A program made the translations under genes and the position numbers. Source: Treponema sp. (GTDB lineage Bacteria > Spirochaetota > Spirochaetia > Treponematales > Treponemataceae). From it: DNA of 64,000 bases. The stretch covers positions 28,164-92,163 of the forward strand of contig JAFLSR010000004.1 in the NCBI GenBank assembly GCA_022510845.1. Direction: 5' to 3'. The notes beneath the pieces were generated by a model. It searched no databases. It saw only the letters and a list, made by a program, of their open reading frames with translations, and was not told where the DNA came from. Every line of letters starts with the position of its first letter. Position 1 is the stretch's first letter. Positions 36,854 through 44,551 of this stretch are shown here, in pieces.

Positions 36854-37846
36854 TTGAAACGTTCAATTATCGCAAGCATTGTAGCATTTTTATCTATTTT
36901 TTCCAATAGCCTTTTCGCACAAAATTCCGAAGACGTGACACGAAAAGTCCAAGACTATTCGGCTGCGAGCGTCTCGGTCAGGTTTTTCGACAGGACTGTC
37001 TACTATCCAGGGAACGTCGATGGCAATCCCATAGATGTCCACATAACTATAAGGAATTCCGGCTCTGAAACCCTGCGCTTCAAGTTGGCTGACGACCGAA
37101 TGTTCAGCGCGGATTTTTTGGCGTTCACCGTGCAGAACACCCAGCTTGAGCAGACGGACGAAATCGTGGAAAAGCGTACTAAAAGCCACACAGTGTATTT
37201 CCGCGAAATCGCAATCGAACCGGGCGAGGAATATTCGTTCATAGAAAATGCGAAAAAATATCTCAAGTTCGACACCCCCGGCGTGTACTACTTGGAAATG
37301 CGTTTTTATCCCGAACTTTACAAGTCGAAATATTTGGAGCTGAAATCGAACCGGCTGATGTTGGAAATGCGCCCCGCCCCACATGCGGCGTCTTCATCAA
37401 TAATTCCCGTAAAAGAAGACACGGCGGAAATCCTGCGCCCCGAGGCTATCTCGCCCGACAAGGTTGTGGAGCAGACAATCGTGGCACGGCAAAAGTCGCT
37501 TTGGGATCAGTTCTTCTTGTACATCGACCTTGAGGCAATGTTCAGGTCCGACCCACTGCGCGACCGCCGTTTCGCGGCAGCATCTGCGGAAGACGGAGAG
37601 AGAATGCTTTCGGACTACAAGGCGGAACTGATGTCCGACAGAATCGATACGGACATCGTGGCAGTTCCCGAACGCTTCGAAATAAAGAGGACGAACTATT
37701 CGCAGACCGAAGGAACTGTTACAGTCCATGAATGGTTCAAGTACCAGAATTTCAGCGAGAAAAAAGAATATGTCTACTATGTGCGTCAGCGCGATGGAAT
37801 TTGGAGAGTCTACCGCTACTATGTGAACAATTTGGGAACAGAGTGA
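36854..37846 (+). CDS. exported protein with Ig-like N-terminal domain, unknown function
   Basis: A 330-residue protein starting at TTG 36854 (GGGGTCAAAG upstream) with a signal peptide (residues 1-22, ending near LFAQ). Residues 35-170 look like a beta sandwich (YYPGNVDGNPIDVHITIRNSG and GVYYLEMRFYP), as in BsuPI/Ig-like periplasmic proteins. The C-terminal part has LWDQFFLYIDLEAMFRSD and a final strand-rich VHEWFKYQNFSEKKEYVYYV. I do not recognise a named family; it resembles spirochaete-specific periplasmic proteins. Its TGA overlaps the ATG of the zinc-ribbon gene, so both are likely one operon divergent from mfd (51-base gap). Confidence 0.7.
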   Translation: MKRSIIASIVAFLSIFSNSLFAQNSEDVTRKVQDYSAASVSVRFFDRTVYYPGNVDGNPIDVHITIRNSGSETLRFKLADDRMFSADFLAFTVQNTQLEQTDEIVEKRTKSHTVYFREIAIEPGEEYSFIENAKKYLKFDTPGVYYLEMRFYPELYKSKYLELKSNRLMLEMRPAPHAASSSIIPVKEDTAEILRPEAISPDKVVEQTIVARQKSLWDQFFLYIDLEAMFRSDPLRDRRFAAASAEDGERMLSDYKAELMSDRIDTDIVAVPERFEIKRTNYSQTEGTVTVHEWFKYQNFSEKKEYVYYVRQRDGIWRVYRYYVNNLGTE

Positions 37847-38247
37847 TGGACAAAAAGCAGGCGAAATTCTTTTGCGAAAACTGCGGCGCGGAAGTCGCGC
37901 AAAACGCGCGTTTTTGCAAAAAATGCGGACGCTTTTTCTCCTCGGTGCGCTGCCCAGTCTGCGGCAAGACCGGCTCTTCCAACGCATTCGTGAACGGCTG
38001 CCCTTCTTGCGGATATGCCGGAAAGGACGGTGGCGGAGTCGCTCCGTTCGCCACGGTAGATCATGGTCATGCGCGGAATTCGGCAGAAACAAAAAACCAC
38101 TTTTTCTTTCACAGAAGGCATTCCTCTCCGAATGCCACGCCTTCAAAAACTTCCGGCGACGGAAGCCTCCCCCTTTGGATTTATGCGGTTACGGTTTGCG
38201 CCCTGCTTGGAATCATAGCGGGGCTTGTGAAATGCGCCTTGACTTGA
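37846..38247 (+). CDS. double zinc-ribbon protein with C-terminal membrane helix
   Basis: A 133-residue protein with three CxxC-type knuckles, CENCG, CKKCG and CPVCG plus CPSCG (residues 9-55), forming a double zinc ribbon, then a Ser/His-rich linker and one membrane segment at the C-terminus (LWIYAVTVCALLGIIAGLV). The plan is that of small zinc-ribbon membrane proteins with no assigned role. The start is the ATG that overlaps the TGA of the preceding gene; a long upstream extension in this frame (from 37732) lies over that gene and is rejected. Confidence 0.75.
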   Translation: MDKKQAKFFCENCGAEVAQNARFCKKCGRFFSSVRCPVCGKTGSSNAFVNGCPSCGYAGKDGGGVAPFATVDHGHARNSAETKNHFFFHRRHSSPNATPSKTSGDGSLPLWIYAVTVCALLGIIAGLVKCALT

Positions 38248-38256
38248 CACAACTGC

Positions 38257-38285
38257 TTGACCAAAATCTCGATTTTTGATAAGAT
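38257..38285 (+). promoter_or_regulatory. putative sigma-70 promoter of tRNA-Leu(CAG)
   Basis: TTGACC at 38257-38262 and TAAGAT at 38280-38285, spacer 17 bases, 11 bases before the tRNA. Confidence 0.6.
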
Positions 38286-38296
38286 AGTCTTTAAAT

Positions 38297-38380
38297 GCCC
38301 GGATGGCGGAATTGGTAGACGCGCTAGGTTCAGGTCCTAGTGGGAGCAATCCTGTGAGAGTTCAAGTCTCTCTTCGGGTA
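38297..38380 (+). tRNA. tRNA-Leu (anticodon CAG)
   Basis: An 84-base class II tRNA with a long variable arm. Acceptor GCCCGGA pairs with TTCGGGT, and the anticodon arm CTAGG-TTCAGGT-CCTAG gives CAG. A short hairpin AATTCCTTG/CAAGGAATT (38387-38409) follows but has no T-run. The brnTA module lies directly downstream. Antisense reading frames over this gene are the usual tRNA artefact. Confidence 0.95.
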
Positions 38381-38500
38381 AAAGTTAATTCCTTGTAATG
38401 CAAGGAATTGGATCGTCCGAAAATACCCCGTGTCAGCAAATCCAGTATTTCCCAAACATTTCAAAAGAAATGCACAAAGAGATAAGTTACGCAAAAATGC

Positions 38501-38536
38501 TTGACACAATGAATATACATATTGTATATTCATTGT
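38501..38536 (+). promoter_or_regulatory. brnTA promoter with overlapping operator palindrome
   Basis: TTGACA at 38501-38506 and a TATATT box at 38525-38530 (18-base spacer). A perfect 14-bp inverted repeat ACAATGAATATACA / TGTATATTCATTGT (38506-38519 and 38523-38536, three-base spacer) covers the spacer and -10 region. Since BrnA-type antitoxins repress their own promoter with BrnT, this is the expected operator (inferred). Confidence 0.75.
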
Positions 38537-38548
38537 GAACGGTAGCAA

Positions 38549-38860
38549 ATGGGAAAAACGGTAATACACGGGAAGTTTGAATGGGATGCCGATAAAGCAG
38601 AGGCTAACATAAGGAATCACGGTATTTCTTTTGAGGAAATCTTACCCATGTTCAATGACCCGCTTTTTTGGGAACAAATAGACGTTGCGCACTCTACGGT
38701 CGATGAAACAAGGTTTTTCGGAACGGCGAAGATAAATGGCTTCACCGTTGTCGTTTCCAGTTATACAGAGCGAGAACGAACAAGAATAATATCCGCCAGA
38801 ATCTCAACCAGTGAGGAGGAACGAAAGTATGAAGAATGGTGCAGACAATTTTACGGCTGA
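38549..38860 (+). CDS. brnT: BrnT-family type II toxin (ribonuclease)
   Basis: A 103-residue protein with the BrnT pattern: FEWDADKAEANIRNHGISFEE (residues 9-29), FNDPLFWEQIDVAHS, then ETRFFGTAKINGFTVVV and RTRIISARIST near the C-terminus. BrnT proteins have a RelE-like fold and cut RNA. The gene overlaps brnA by 32 bases, toxin first, the usual order for this family. The operator palindrome sits just upstream. Together with its place directly after a tRNA-Leu gene this suggests acquired DNA. Confidence 0.9.
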   Translation: MGKTVIHGKFEWDADKAEANIRNHGISFEEILPMFNDPLFWEQIDVAHSTVDETRFFGTAKINGFTVVVSSYTERERTRIISARISTSEEERKYEEWCRQFYG

Positions 38861-39092
38861 AAGAGTGGCAAAACTTAGAAAGAATATAAACCTTTCTGAA
38901 ATTCCCGAAATCAAAGACTTCTCCAACGGACACTTGCGGAACTGGAAGCCCGCAAAGAAAGCCGTGTCATTCCGCATAGACCTTGACAATCTTGAATGGT
39001 TGCAAAGCATGGGCGTAAAAGGTTATCAAAAAAAGATGAACGCGGTAATACGATGGGCAAAGCAGCACGACTGCCCTCTCGCGACATTGTGA
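38829..39092 (+). CDS. brnA: BrnA-family antitoxin
   Basis: An 87-residue protein whose C-terminal half, KAVSFRIDLDNLEWLQSMG followed by KGYQKKMNAVIRWA, is the ribbon-helix-helix DNA-binding domain of BrnA antitoxins; the N-terminal half should bind BrnT. ATG 38829 (GAGGAGG upstream) is preferred; an in-frame start at 38811 would extend further into brnT. It presumably neutralises BrnT and represses the palindrome at 38506-38536. Confidence 0.87.
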   Translation: MKNGADNFTAERVAKLRKNINLSEIPEIKDFSNGHLRNWKPAKKAVSFRIDLDNLEWLQSMGVKGYQKKMNAVIRWAKQHDCPLATL

Positions 39093-39122
39093 GAAGCCTT
39101 TTGCATTTGCGCATTCATTTCC

Positions 39123-39908
39123 TCACCAAGGAAGACTCATTTCAAACTTCATCTTTCTTCCCGAATGCAAGTCTGGGAATTCAATGCCGGTTGCGAAAAA
39201 TCGCATTTGCGCATTTTCTTGGCGTGAACGAAAGTCATGGTTGTACAATGAGTCCCCTTTGACAGGAAATCCGAGCCATGCCAAATGGCAGCGGACTTGG
39301 TGGCGGAATCCGCTTGCGATTTCGCATTTTATCTTCGCAGAATTTTTGTCGCAATGCAAGAATTCGATTTGTGTGGAATAGGCTTTTTTCACGCCGACTT
39401 TTTTTATCGCAAATTTCGCGCCTCCTTCAAGTGCGGGCCGCACTTCCCTCCTTCCTTTTCCGTAGAATCTAAAGTATGACGAAATCGTTTGCGGCTCTGA
39501 ACTCATATCGCAATTTTCTGGAAGGTGCGGAAATCCACCTAGTTTCGCGGCGTTTTCATTATCGCAATCGCATTCTGCAAAATACGTTTTCAAAAACAGC
39601 CCACGTTCTTGCGCGGACACAATATGGTCGTAGAATTCCTGGCTTGCCGCGAGCAAAAGAAGGCCGCGCGTCTGCGTGTCGATTCTGTGCAAAAGGCCAC
39701 ATTCGATTTCTTTTTTTCCGACTACATTTTTAATTTGCGGAAAAAGCGATGCTGCCTCGGAAAGCGCGTTTTCCGTGTCGCCCGAAAAAAGCGGCGCGCT
39801 GGGAACGCCCGAAGGCTTTTCCAGCACCAAAAAAGGCTCGGAGGAATTCGGCTCGTGGATGATTTTTATAGATTTTGTCGATGGTGGTGTCAAATTTGAT
39901 AAAGGCAT
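39123..39908 (-). CDS. RluA-family pseudouridine synthase without S4 domain
   Basis: A 261-residue enzyme with the catalytic motif HRIDTQTRG at 74-82 (aspartate D77) where most relatives have HRLDxxTSG, preceded by FLVLEKPSGVP and followed by SGFRHQVRCHLAWLGFPVKGD near the C-terminus. No S4 domain is present, so it resembles the shorter RluA-like enzymes that act on rRNA or tRNA; the target cannot be told. It lies in the same direction as the rluD-like gene, separated by the 77-bp repeat copy C. The stop is 30 bases from the convergent brnA stop. Confidence 0.85.
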   Translation of the reverse strand: MPLSNLTPPSTKSIKIIHEPNSSEPFLVLEKPSGVPSAPLFSGDTENALSEAASLFPQIKNVVGKKEIECGLLHRIDTQTRGLLLLAASQEFYDHIVSAQERGLFLKTYFAECDCDNENAAKLGGFPHLPENCDMSSEPQTISSYFRFYGKGRREVRPALEGGAKFAIKKVGVKKAYSTQIEFLHCDKNSAKIKCEIASGFRHQVRCHLAWLGFPVKGDSLYNHDFRSRQENAQMRFFATGIEFPDLHSGRKMKFEMSLPW

Positions 39909-39923
39909 CGGATTTCCTTTAAA

Positions 39924-40000
39924 CCTAGAAAATGTATGAATTCGAATATAAAATCATATAAAAATTATGAAAAAGTATTCATATTCATAATATTTCGAGG
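39924..40000. repeat. 77-bp palindromic repeat, copy C
   Basis: From CCTAGAAAATGTATGA to the complement of CCTCGAAATATTATGA, flanked by AAA and TTTT. It lies between two same-strand pseudouridine synthase genes and overlaps the end of the upstream one: the last codons and the TGA stop (39985) of the rluD-like gene are made of the repeat's right arm, giving the C-terminus ENLEIL. Confidence 0.9.
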
Positions 40001-41049
40001 TTTTCTTCTTTGGCTTTGATTCCTTTTGAGCGGTATTCGCACGGAAATTTCTCCCGCAAAATTGCGATTGTTTCTTTGAAGCGTTTCGGAATCGTCGCCT
40101 TGAATATCGCAAAATCCCCTTCTCCCGGAAGCCGGATTTTTAAAAGCCGCGAATGGAGCATCATCGTTGCTTCCGGAAAAAGGTCGTCTTTTTTCGAATA
40201 AACGGGGTCGCCCAAAACTGGGCATCCCAAATATTTCATGTGAGCGCGGATTTGATGCGTGCGCCCGGTCAAAAGCCTTGCGCGAATCAAAGTGTATTTC
40301 GAGTATGTTGTGACAACGTGGTACAAAGTTACCGCCCTTTTTCCTTGCGGCAGGTTTCGCCTTTCAAATCGTTCCACGTCTTCACCGAATCGCAAATTTT
40401 TTGCGGCATCCTCGTCCACCGCCTTGAACCGTTTTCTGTCCGCGCCGTCGCGCACGATGAGGGTGTCGATTACGCCGTCTCGCTTTGGCGGGCAGCCGCG
40501 CACAATCAGGACATATTCTTTTTGCACGTCACGATTTTTGAATTCTTGCGATAAGTATTCTTCTGCGTCCCGGTTTTTTGCCGTGATGATGACCCCGCTC
40601 GTGTCCTTGTCTAGGCGATGCACGATTCCGGGCCTGTGACGCTCTTGGATTTCCTGCGCGCTTCCTTCGTTCGCCTGTTTGATTGCGTCCATCCCAAAAT
40701 GAAAAAGCAGCGCGTTTACGAGCGTTCCGCTCCAGTTTCCTGCGGCGGGATGCGTCACCATGCCCTGCTCCTTGTTCACAACGCACACATCGTTGTTTTC
40801 GAAAATTATCTTGAGCGGAACGTCTTCTGGCTCGATGTTTTCCGGAACGCTGTTCTCCCATTGGATTTCGATTTGGTCGCCCGCGCGGATTTTTGCCGAA
40901 AGTTTGGACTTGCTTCCGTTCAGGAGAATTTGCTGGATTCCGCTTTTCAGTTTGGAACGGTTGAATCCGCCGGGAAGAGATGCGATGTACTTGTCGATTC
41001 GTTCCGCGCCCGAAAAGTCGTCGGGCACTTTTTGGCTAAAAGACGGCAC
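39985..41049 (-). CDS. rluD: RluD-like 23S rRNA pseudouridine synthase with S4 domain
   Basis: A 354-residue enzyme: an S4 RNA-binding domain (ERIDKYIASLPGGFNRSKLK, about residues 16-65), then the RluA-type catalytic domain with HRLDKDTSG at 144-152 (aspartate D147), VNKEQGMVTHP and LTGRTHQIRAHMKYLGCPVLGDPVY. Family members make pseudouridines in 23S rRNA; assignment to RluD rather than RluC is by analogy. The C-terminus ENLEIL is encoded by palindromic repeat copy C, so the original end may have been different. Its start overlaps the upstream exported-protein gene by 14 bases. Confidence 0.88.
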   Translation of the reverse strand: MPSFSQKVPDDFSGAERIDKYIASLPGGFNRSKLKSGIQQILLNGSKSKLSAKIRAGDQIEIQWENSVPENIEPEDVPLKIIFENNDVCVVNKEQGMVTHPAAGNWSGTLVNALLFHFGMDAIKQANEGSAQEIQERHRPGIVHRLDKDTSGVIITAKNRDAEEYLSQEFKNRDVQKEYVLIVRGCPPKRDGVIDTLIVRDGADRKRFKAVDEDAAKNLRFGEDVERFERRNLPQGKRAVTLYHVVTTYSKYTLIRARLLTGRTHQIRAHMKYLGCPVLGDPVYSKKDDLFPEATMMLHSRLLKIRLPGEGDFAIFKATIPKRFKETIAILREKFPCEYRSKGIKAKEENLEIL

Positions 41050-41542
41050 TTTCCAAATTCCCGAAAATTATTTCAGAATTCCGCTCTTGAAATAACAAGG
41101 CGTTTCCTCCTTCGAGCGGAGTTACGATGATGTTTTCCATTTGGTGCGAAATGGCTTTTTTTTCGGCTTTTTTCCTGCGCACGATGTTCACCACCAAGTC
41201 CACCACTCCTACGCCCACGCTCACTCCGAGCGACGTGAGCAGGATTCGGGTTGCTTCGGAACGACTGTAGTCTCCGCCTGCGAGCACGAAGGGATTTTTT
41301 ATGTATGACGAATCGAAATTGTGCGCAAAGCATTCTCCGAGCGAAAAACCGAACGCGGTCAAAAGCAGCGTGAACGGCCACGAGCCGAGCGTTATGATTT
41401 CGCCGCGGCGCACATCTTTGAGCCATTGCGGAGTGGATTTCGTGTCGTAAGGCTCCGCGCCTTCCACGTCGAATTCGTCGGCGGAGAGCGGAAAAAGCGA
41501 GGCGCACGAAACAAGCAGTACAAGCAAAGCGGCTTTTTTCAT
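41036..41542 (-). CDS. exported membrane protein, unknown function
   Basis: A 168-residue protein with a signal peptide (MKKAALLVLLVSCASLFPLSA), then WLKDVRRGEIITLGSWPFTLLLTAFGFSLG and a second hydrophobic segment LLTSLGVSVGVGVVDLVVNIV followed by RRKKAEKK. The look is that of a spirochaete envelope protein with two membrane segments; I know no family name. It overlaps the rluD-like gene at its 3' end and the YggS gene at its 5' end (ATGA), so the whole run from YggS to the pseudouridine synthase is coupled. Confidence 0.68.
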   Translation of the reverse strand: MKKAALLVLLVSCASLFPLSADEFDVEGAEPYDTKSTPQWLKDVRRGEIITLGSWPFTLLLTAFGFSLGECFAHNFDSSYIKNPFVLAGGDYSRSEATRILLTSLGVSVGVGVVDLVVNIVRRKKAEKKAISHQMENIIVTPLEGGNALLFQERNSEIIFGNLESAVF

Positions 41543-42240
41543 CGCTCGCTCCTCGCGCCGAAAATCGCAGTTCCGATTCGCACCATCGTTGAGCCTTCTT
41601 CGATTGCGATTTCAAAGTCGCCGCTCATTCCCATTGAAAGTTCCCGCAGGTTGAATTGCGGAAATCCGCCTTGGAGCGAAGCGCGAAGTTCGCGAAGTTT
41701 TTTGAACGAGGCGCGGATTGCGCTTTCGTCTTCGGTGAATGGCGCCATCGTCATAAAGCCGCATGGGATTATGTGCGGATATTTTCCGAGTGAAAAATTT
41801 TTCAGCGCGGCGCGAATTCCGTCCTCGCTTTCGAATCCCGATTTCGATTCTTCACCTGTGTGGTATTCGAAAAGAATCTCGATGTCCTTGCCTATTTCCG
41901 CGCAGCGTTTTTCGATTTCGTCAAGGAGTTCAATCCGGTCTACGCTTTGGATGCAAGAAGCGATTCGCACGGCTTCCTTCACCTTGTTCCGCTGAAGATG
42001 CCCGATGATGTGAAGGCGGGCGGCGGGAAATTTTTCAAGCACTTCGCAGAATTTTTCCGAGGCTTCTTGGACGCGGTTTTCGCCGAAAAGAATTTGCCCC
42101 GCCGCGGTCGCTTCGAGCACGCTGGATGCTGGATGAAATTTGCTTACGGCGACAAGCTGCACTTGTCCTTCTCTGCCGCATTTTTTTGAAATCGAGTCAA
42201 TTTTGCTTTTTACTTCCGCAAGGTTTTCTTGTACGCCCAT
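41539..42240 (-). CDS. yggS: YggS/PROSC-family PLP homeostasis protein
   Basis: A 233-residue single-domain PLP-binding protein. The PLP lysine is K34 in LVAVSKFHP; other family blocks are LFGENRVQEASEK, HIIGHLQRNKVKEAV and ELSMGMSGDFEIAIEEGSTMVRIGTAIFG, which contains the phosphate-binding region. Members keep free PLP and amino-acid pools in balance rather than catalysing a known reaction. It ends in an ATGA overlap with the exported-protein gene and begins 4 bases after the rsmA stop, in an operon-like run. Confidence 0.93.
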   Translation of the reverse strand: MGVQENLAEVKSKIDSISKKCGREGQVQLVAVSKFHPASSVLEATAAGQILFGENRVQEASEKFCEVLEKFPAARLHIIGHLQRNKVKEAVRIASCIQSVDRIELLDEIEKRCAEIGKDIEILFEYHTGEESKSGFESEDGIRAALKNFSLGKYPHIIPCGFMTMAPFTEDESAIRASFKKLRELRASLQGGFPQFNLRELSMGMSGDFEIAIEEGSTMVRIGTAIFGARSER

Positions 42241-42244
42241 AAAA

Positions 42245-43114
42245 TTACATTATAGCATCATTTGCGCAGTCTGACAAGCGCAACAGCGTTTCCACGCAAA
42301 GTTCTTCCGCGCGTGCGCTTTCCTTGATGTTCGCCGAAAGAAGAATTTCTTCCGCGCTTTTTTTGAAGCCATGGGATTGGAGGAATGCTTGAAGATTGTT
42401 TTTCACGGTTTTTCGCCTGCTTGAAAAAAGGGCGCGTTGCATTTTCACGAAAAAATTTGGATTCTTGCAGCGGGGGAATTCTGATTTTTTTACGAACAGG
42501 ACGGAGCGAGAATCCACGTTCGGGCGCGGCCAGAAATTCGCGCGGCCAAGGTCGCAGATTGTCTTTACGTCATAAGCCCATTGGCACAAAACCGAAAACG
42601 ACGAGTAGTCCTTTTCCGAAGGCTTCGCATCCATCCTTTGCGCCACTTCCTTTTGCACGGTGAACGCGCATTTTTCAAAACGCGCTCCATGTTCGATTGT
42701 CTGGGCGATGAAGGATGCGGCGATGTTGTACGGCAGATTTCCGAAGAGGAATTGCGGCGCGTTTTTTTCGTAGGCAGGACGCCAATTTTTCAGGACATCG
42801 CCTTCGAGCAATTTGAAATTTCCGTTTTCGATTTCGTCGGAAAAGAAATTTTTCAATGCGGAAATGAATCCTCGGTCAATTTCGAACGCCGTTACATTCG
42901 CGCCGCTTCCCAAAAGTTCTGCCGTCATGCATCCGAGTCCCGGCCCTATTTCCCAGACGTGCGCGCCTTCTTTGATTTCGAGCGCGGCTATGATTTTTTT
43001 TCTCGCGCCTTCGTTTATGAGGAAATTCTGTCCGAATTTTTTTTGCATTCCAAGTCCGTTCGCGCACAGGAATTCCTTGAGCGCGGCGGGCGAATTGTAT
43101 TCGATTTTGTGCAC
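42245..43114 (-). CDS. rsmA: 16S rRNA dimethyladenosine transferase
   Basis: Dimethylates two adjacent adenines near the 3' end of 16S rRNA. KKFGQNFLIN (residues 25-34), the SAM loop VWEIGPGLGCMTAELL (53-68), FEIDRGF and the catalytic GNLPYNIAASF (about 124-134) are present, as is WPRPNVDSRSVLF. Length of 289 is normal. It lies between comEC and yggS in the same direction, with short gaps, and its product also serves as a late ribosome-assembly check in other bacteria. Confidence 0.95.
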   Translation of the reverse strand: MHKIEYNSPAALKEFLCANGLGMQKKFGQNFLINEGARKKIIAALEIKEGAHVWEIGPGLGCMTAELLGSGANVTAFEIDRGFISALKNFFSDEIENGNFKLLEGDVLKNWRPAYEKNAPQFLFGNLPYNIAASFIAQTIEHGARFEKCAFTVQKEVAQRMDAKPSEKDYSSFSVLCQWAYDVKTICDLGRANFWPRPNVDSRSVLFVKKSEFPRCKNPNFFVKMQRALFSSRRKTVKNNLQAFLQSHGFKKSAEEILLSANIKESARAEELCVETLLRLSDCANDAIM

Positions 43115-43168
43115 GAAATGATTATAGCGAATTCTCGCGCTTCTTGCAATCGCGCTTTTGAAGCGGCA

Positions 43169-44551
43169 TCAGATTTTGACTTGGGGAATCTTCGCGAATG
43201 CGATGGCGAGTCTTTCTATGGCAATATAGAACGCGCCCAATGCATTTCCAAAAATCGGCGCAAGAAATGGAAACACAAGGCTCAACGAGATTGCTGCCAG
43301 CGCGAAGTACACGAATGCCGTTATGAGGGGCGAAACAACCGTGCTTGCGAGCACTCCGCCTGGAGCGAAAATTCCGAAATATTTGAAACATATCGGAATC
43401 GTGAAAGCCTGCGCTCCTGCCGATTGCGACAAGGAGTTGCCCGCGAATCGAGGAAGCGCACGGCACAAAGGCTTTGCGAAAAATTCGTTGAGGCATATTA
43501 TCCCTGCGAGCGCCCCGTATGAAAGCTTGAAGCCAAGTTCGAGAATGTTATTCGGAAAAATCGAAGCGTGAATCAAAAAACATAGGGCGAGCAAGTTCAG
43601 GCTGCTTTTTGCTTTTTTGTGCGTAAGCGCGCTTGCCGTGGCGCAAATTGAAAAAAGCAACGCTCGGAAAAGCGAAGGCGATTTTCCTGCGAACCAGAAA
43701 AAAATGAGCACTGCGAGCAGTTCCAAAATCGGAGCGAACTTTTTTCCAAGTGATTTTTTTCCGATGAAAAATGCGAGCCCGGAAAAAAGCGAAAGGTGCA
43801 TTCCGCTCAACGCAAGGATGTGGCTCAAACCTGCGTTGCGGAAAGCATCGCTCGTTCCGGACGGAAGGTATTCCCGCGAGCCTGAAAGCAAAGCGAGCAC
43901 AAATCCGCCCGCGTCTCCCCACGCATACATCAGGCGTGAAAAATGCAGCCTCGAAAGCGCGCGGATTTTCGATGTACGCGCCGCCAATTTTCTGAATGAT
44001 TTTTTCAATTTGCCGCCCGCAGAAATTCTTCTAGATTGAGTTGAACTTGGAAAATCCTCGTCGCATTCCCAGTAGCATTTTTTTATGGCAGTTACATTGA
44101 ATTCGCTTTTTGTGTCGTCCGCGCGACTTTTGTAGTCCCTCACGGTTTTGGGAACTACGTCAAATTCGACTTTCGCGCCACAGTCCATTAGAAAGTCCTG
44201 CTTTTGTCCGCTCCATGCGGAATAGAGTTTTCCGGGAGAATGGATTTCGTAGAGCGATGTCGGGACGTAGGCTTCCACCACTCCGCCCGCCCTTCCTTGT
44301 GCGCCGTCTTTCGTTCCCACAGAATCGAGGGCGACTTTTATGCGGTAGGCGTTCTTGTATCCTGAAATTCGGACAGGGCTTTCAACGACTGTCCCCGAAA
44401 TCAAGACGACGCCCGCGCTTGGAAATAATGCATGGTATTTTGGCTGCGCTTTTATTCGGAAAAGTCCTGAGTATGCCGCCAACGCCACGAACACCGCAGG
44501 GATTACAAGTGGGCTTTCTTTGAGGAAATTTGAAATGTGAGTTTTCACCAT
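43169..44551 (-). CDS. comEC: ComEC/Rec2-family membrane protein, short form
   Basis: A 460-residue polytopic protein. The N-terminal part has two membrane segments and an OB-like extracytoplasmic domain; the competence domain begins around AYAWGDAGGFVLALLSGSREYLP and contains LSHILALSGMHLSLFSG, the hallmark of ComEC, followed by about six membrane helices. The C-terminal metallo-beta-lactamase nuclease domain of long ComEC proteins is absent, as in some other lineages. ComEC carries single-stranded DNA across the inner membrane during transformation; whether this organism is competent is unknown. It overlaps the HEAT-repeat gene by seven bases. Confidence 0.85.
   Translation of the reverse strand: MVKTHISNFLKESPLVIPAVFVALAAYSGLFRIKAQPKYHALFPSAGVVLISGTVVESPVRISGYKNAYRIKVALDSVGTKDGAQGRAGGVVEAYVPTSLYEIHSPGKLYSAWSGQKQDFLMDCGAKVEFDVVPKTVRDYKSRADDTKSEFNVTAIKKCYWECDEDFPSSTQSRRISAGGKLKKSFRKLAARTSKIRALSRLHFSRLMYAWGDAGGFVLALLSGSREYLPSGTSDAFRNAGLSHILALSGMHLSLFSGLAFFIGKKSLGKKFAPILELLAVLIFFWFAGKSPSLFRALLFSICATASALTHKKAKSSLNLLALCFLIHASIFPNNILELGFKLSYGALAGIICLNEFFAKPLCRALPRFAGNSLSQSAGAQAFTIPICFKYFGIFAPGGVLASTVVSPLITAFVYFALAAISLSLVFPFLAPIFGNALGAFYIAIERLAIAFAKIPQVKI

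Noticed and set aside
38143..38349. Open reading frame antisense to tRNA-Leu(CAG)
   Set aside because: It covers the tRNA and the end of the zinc-ribbon gene; same artefact type as above.
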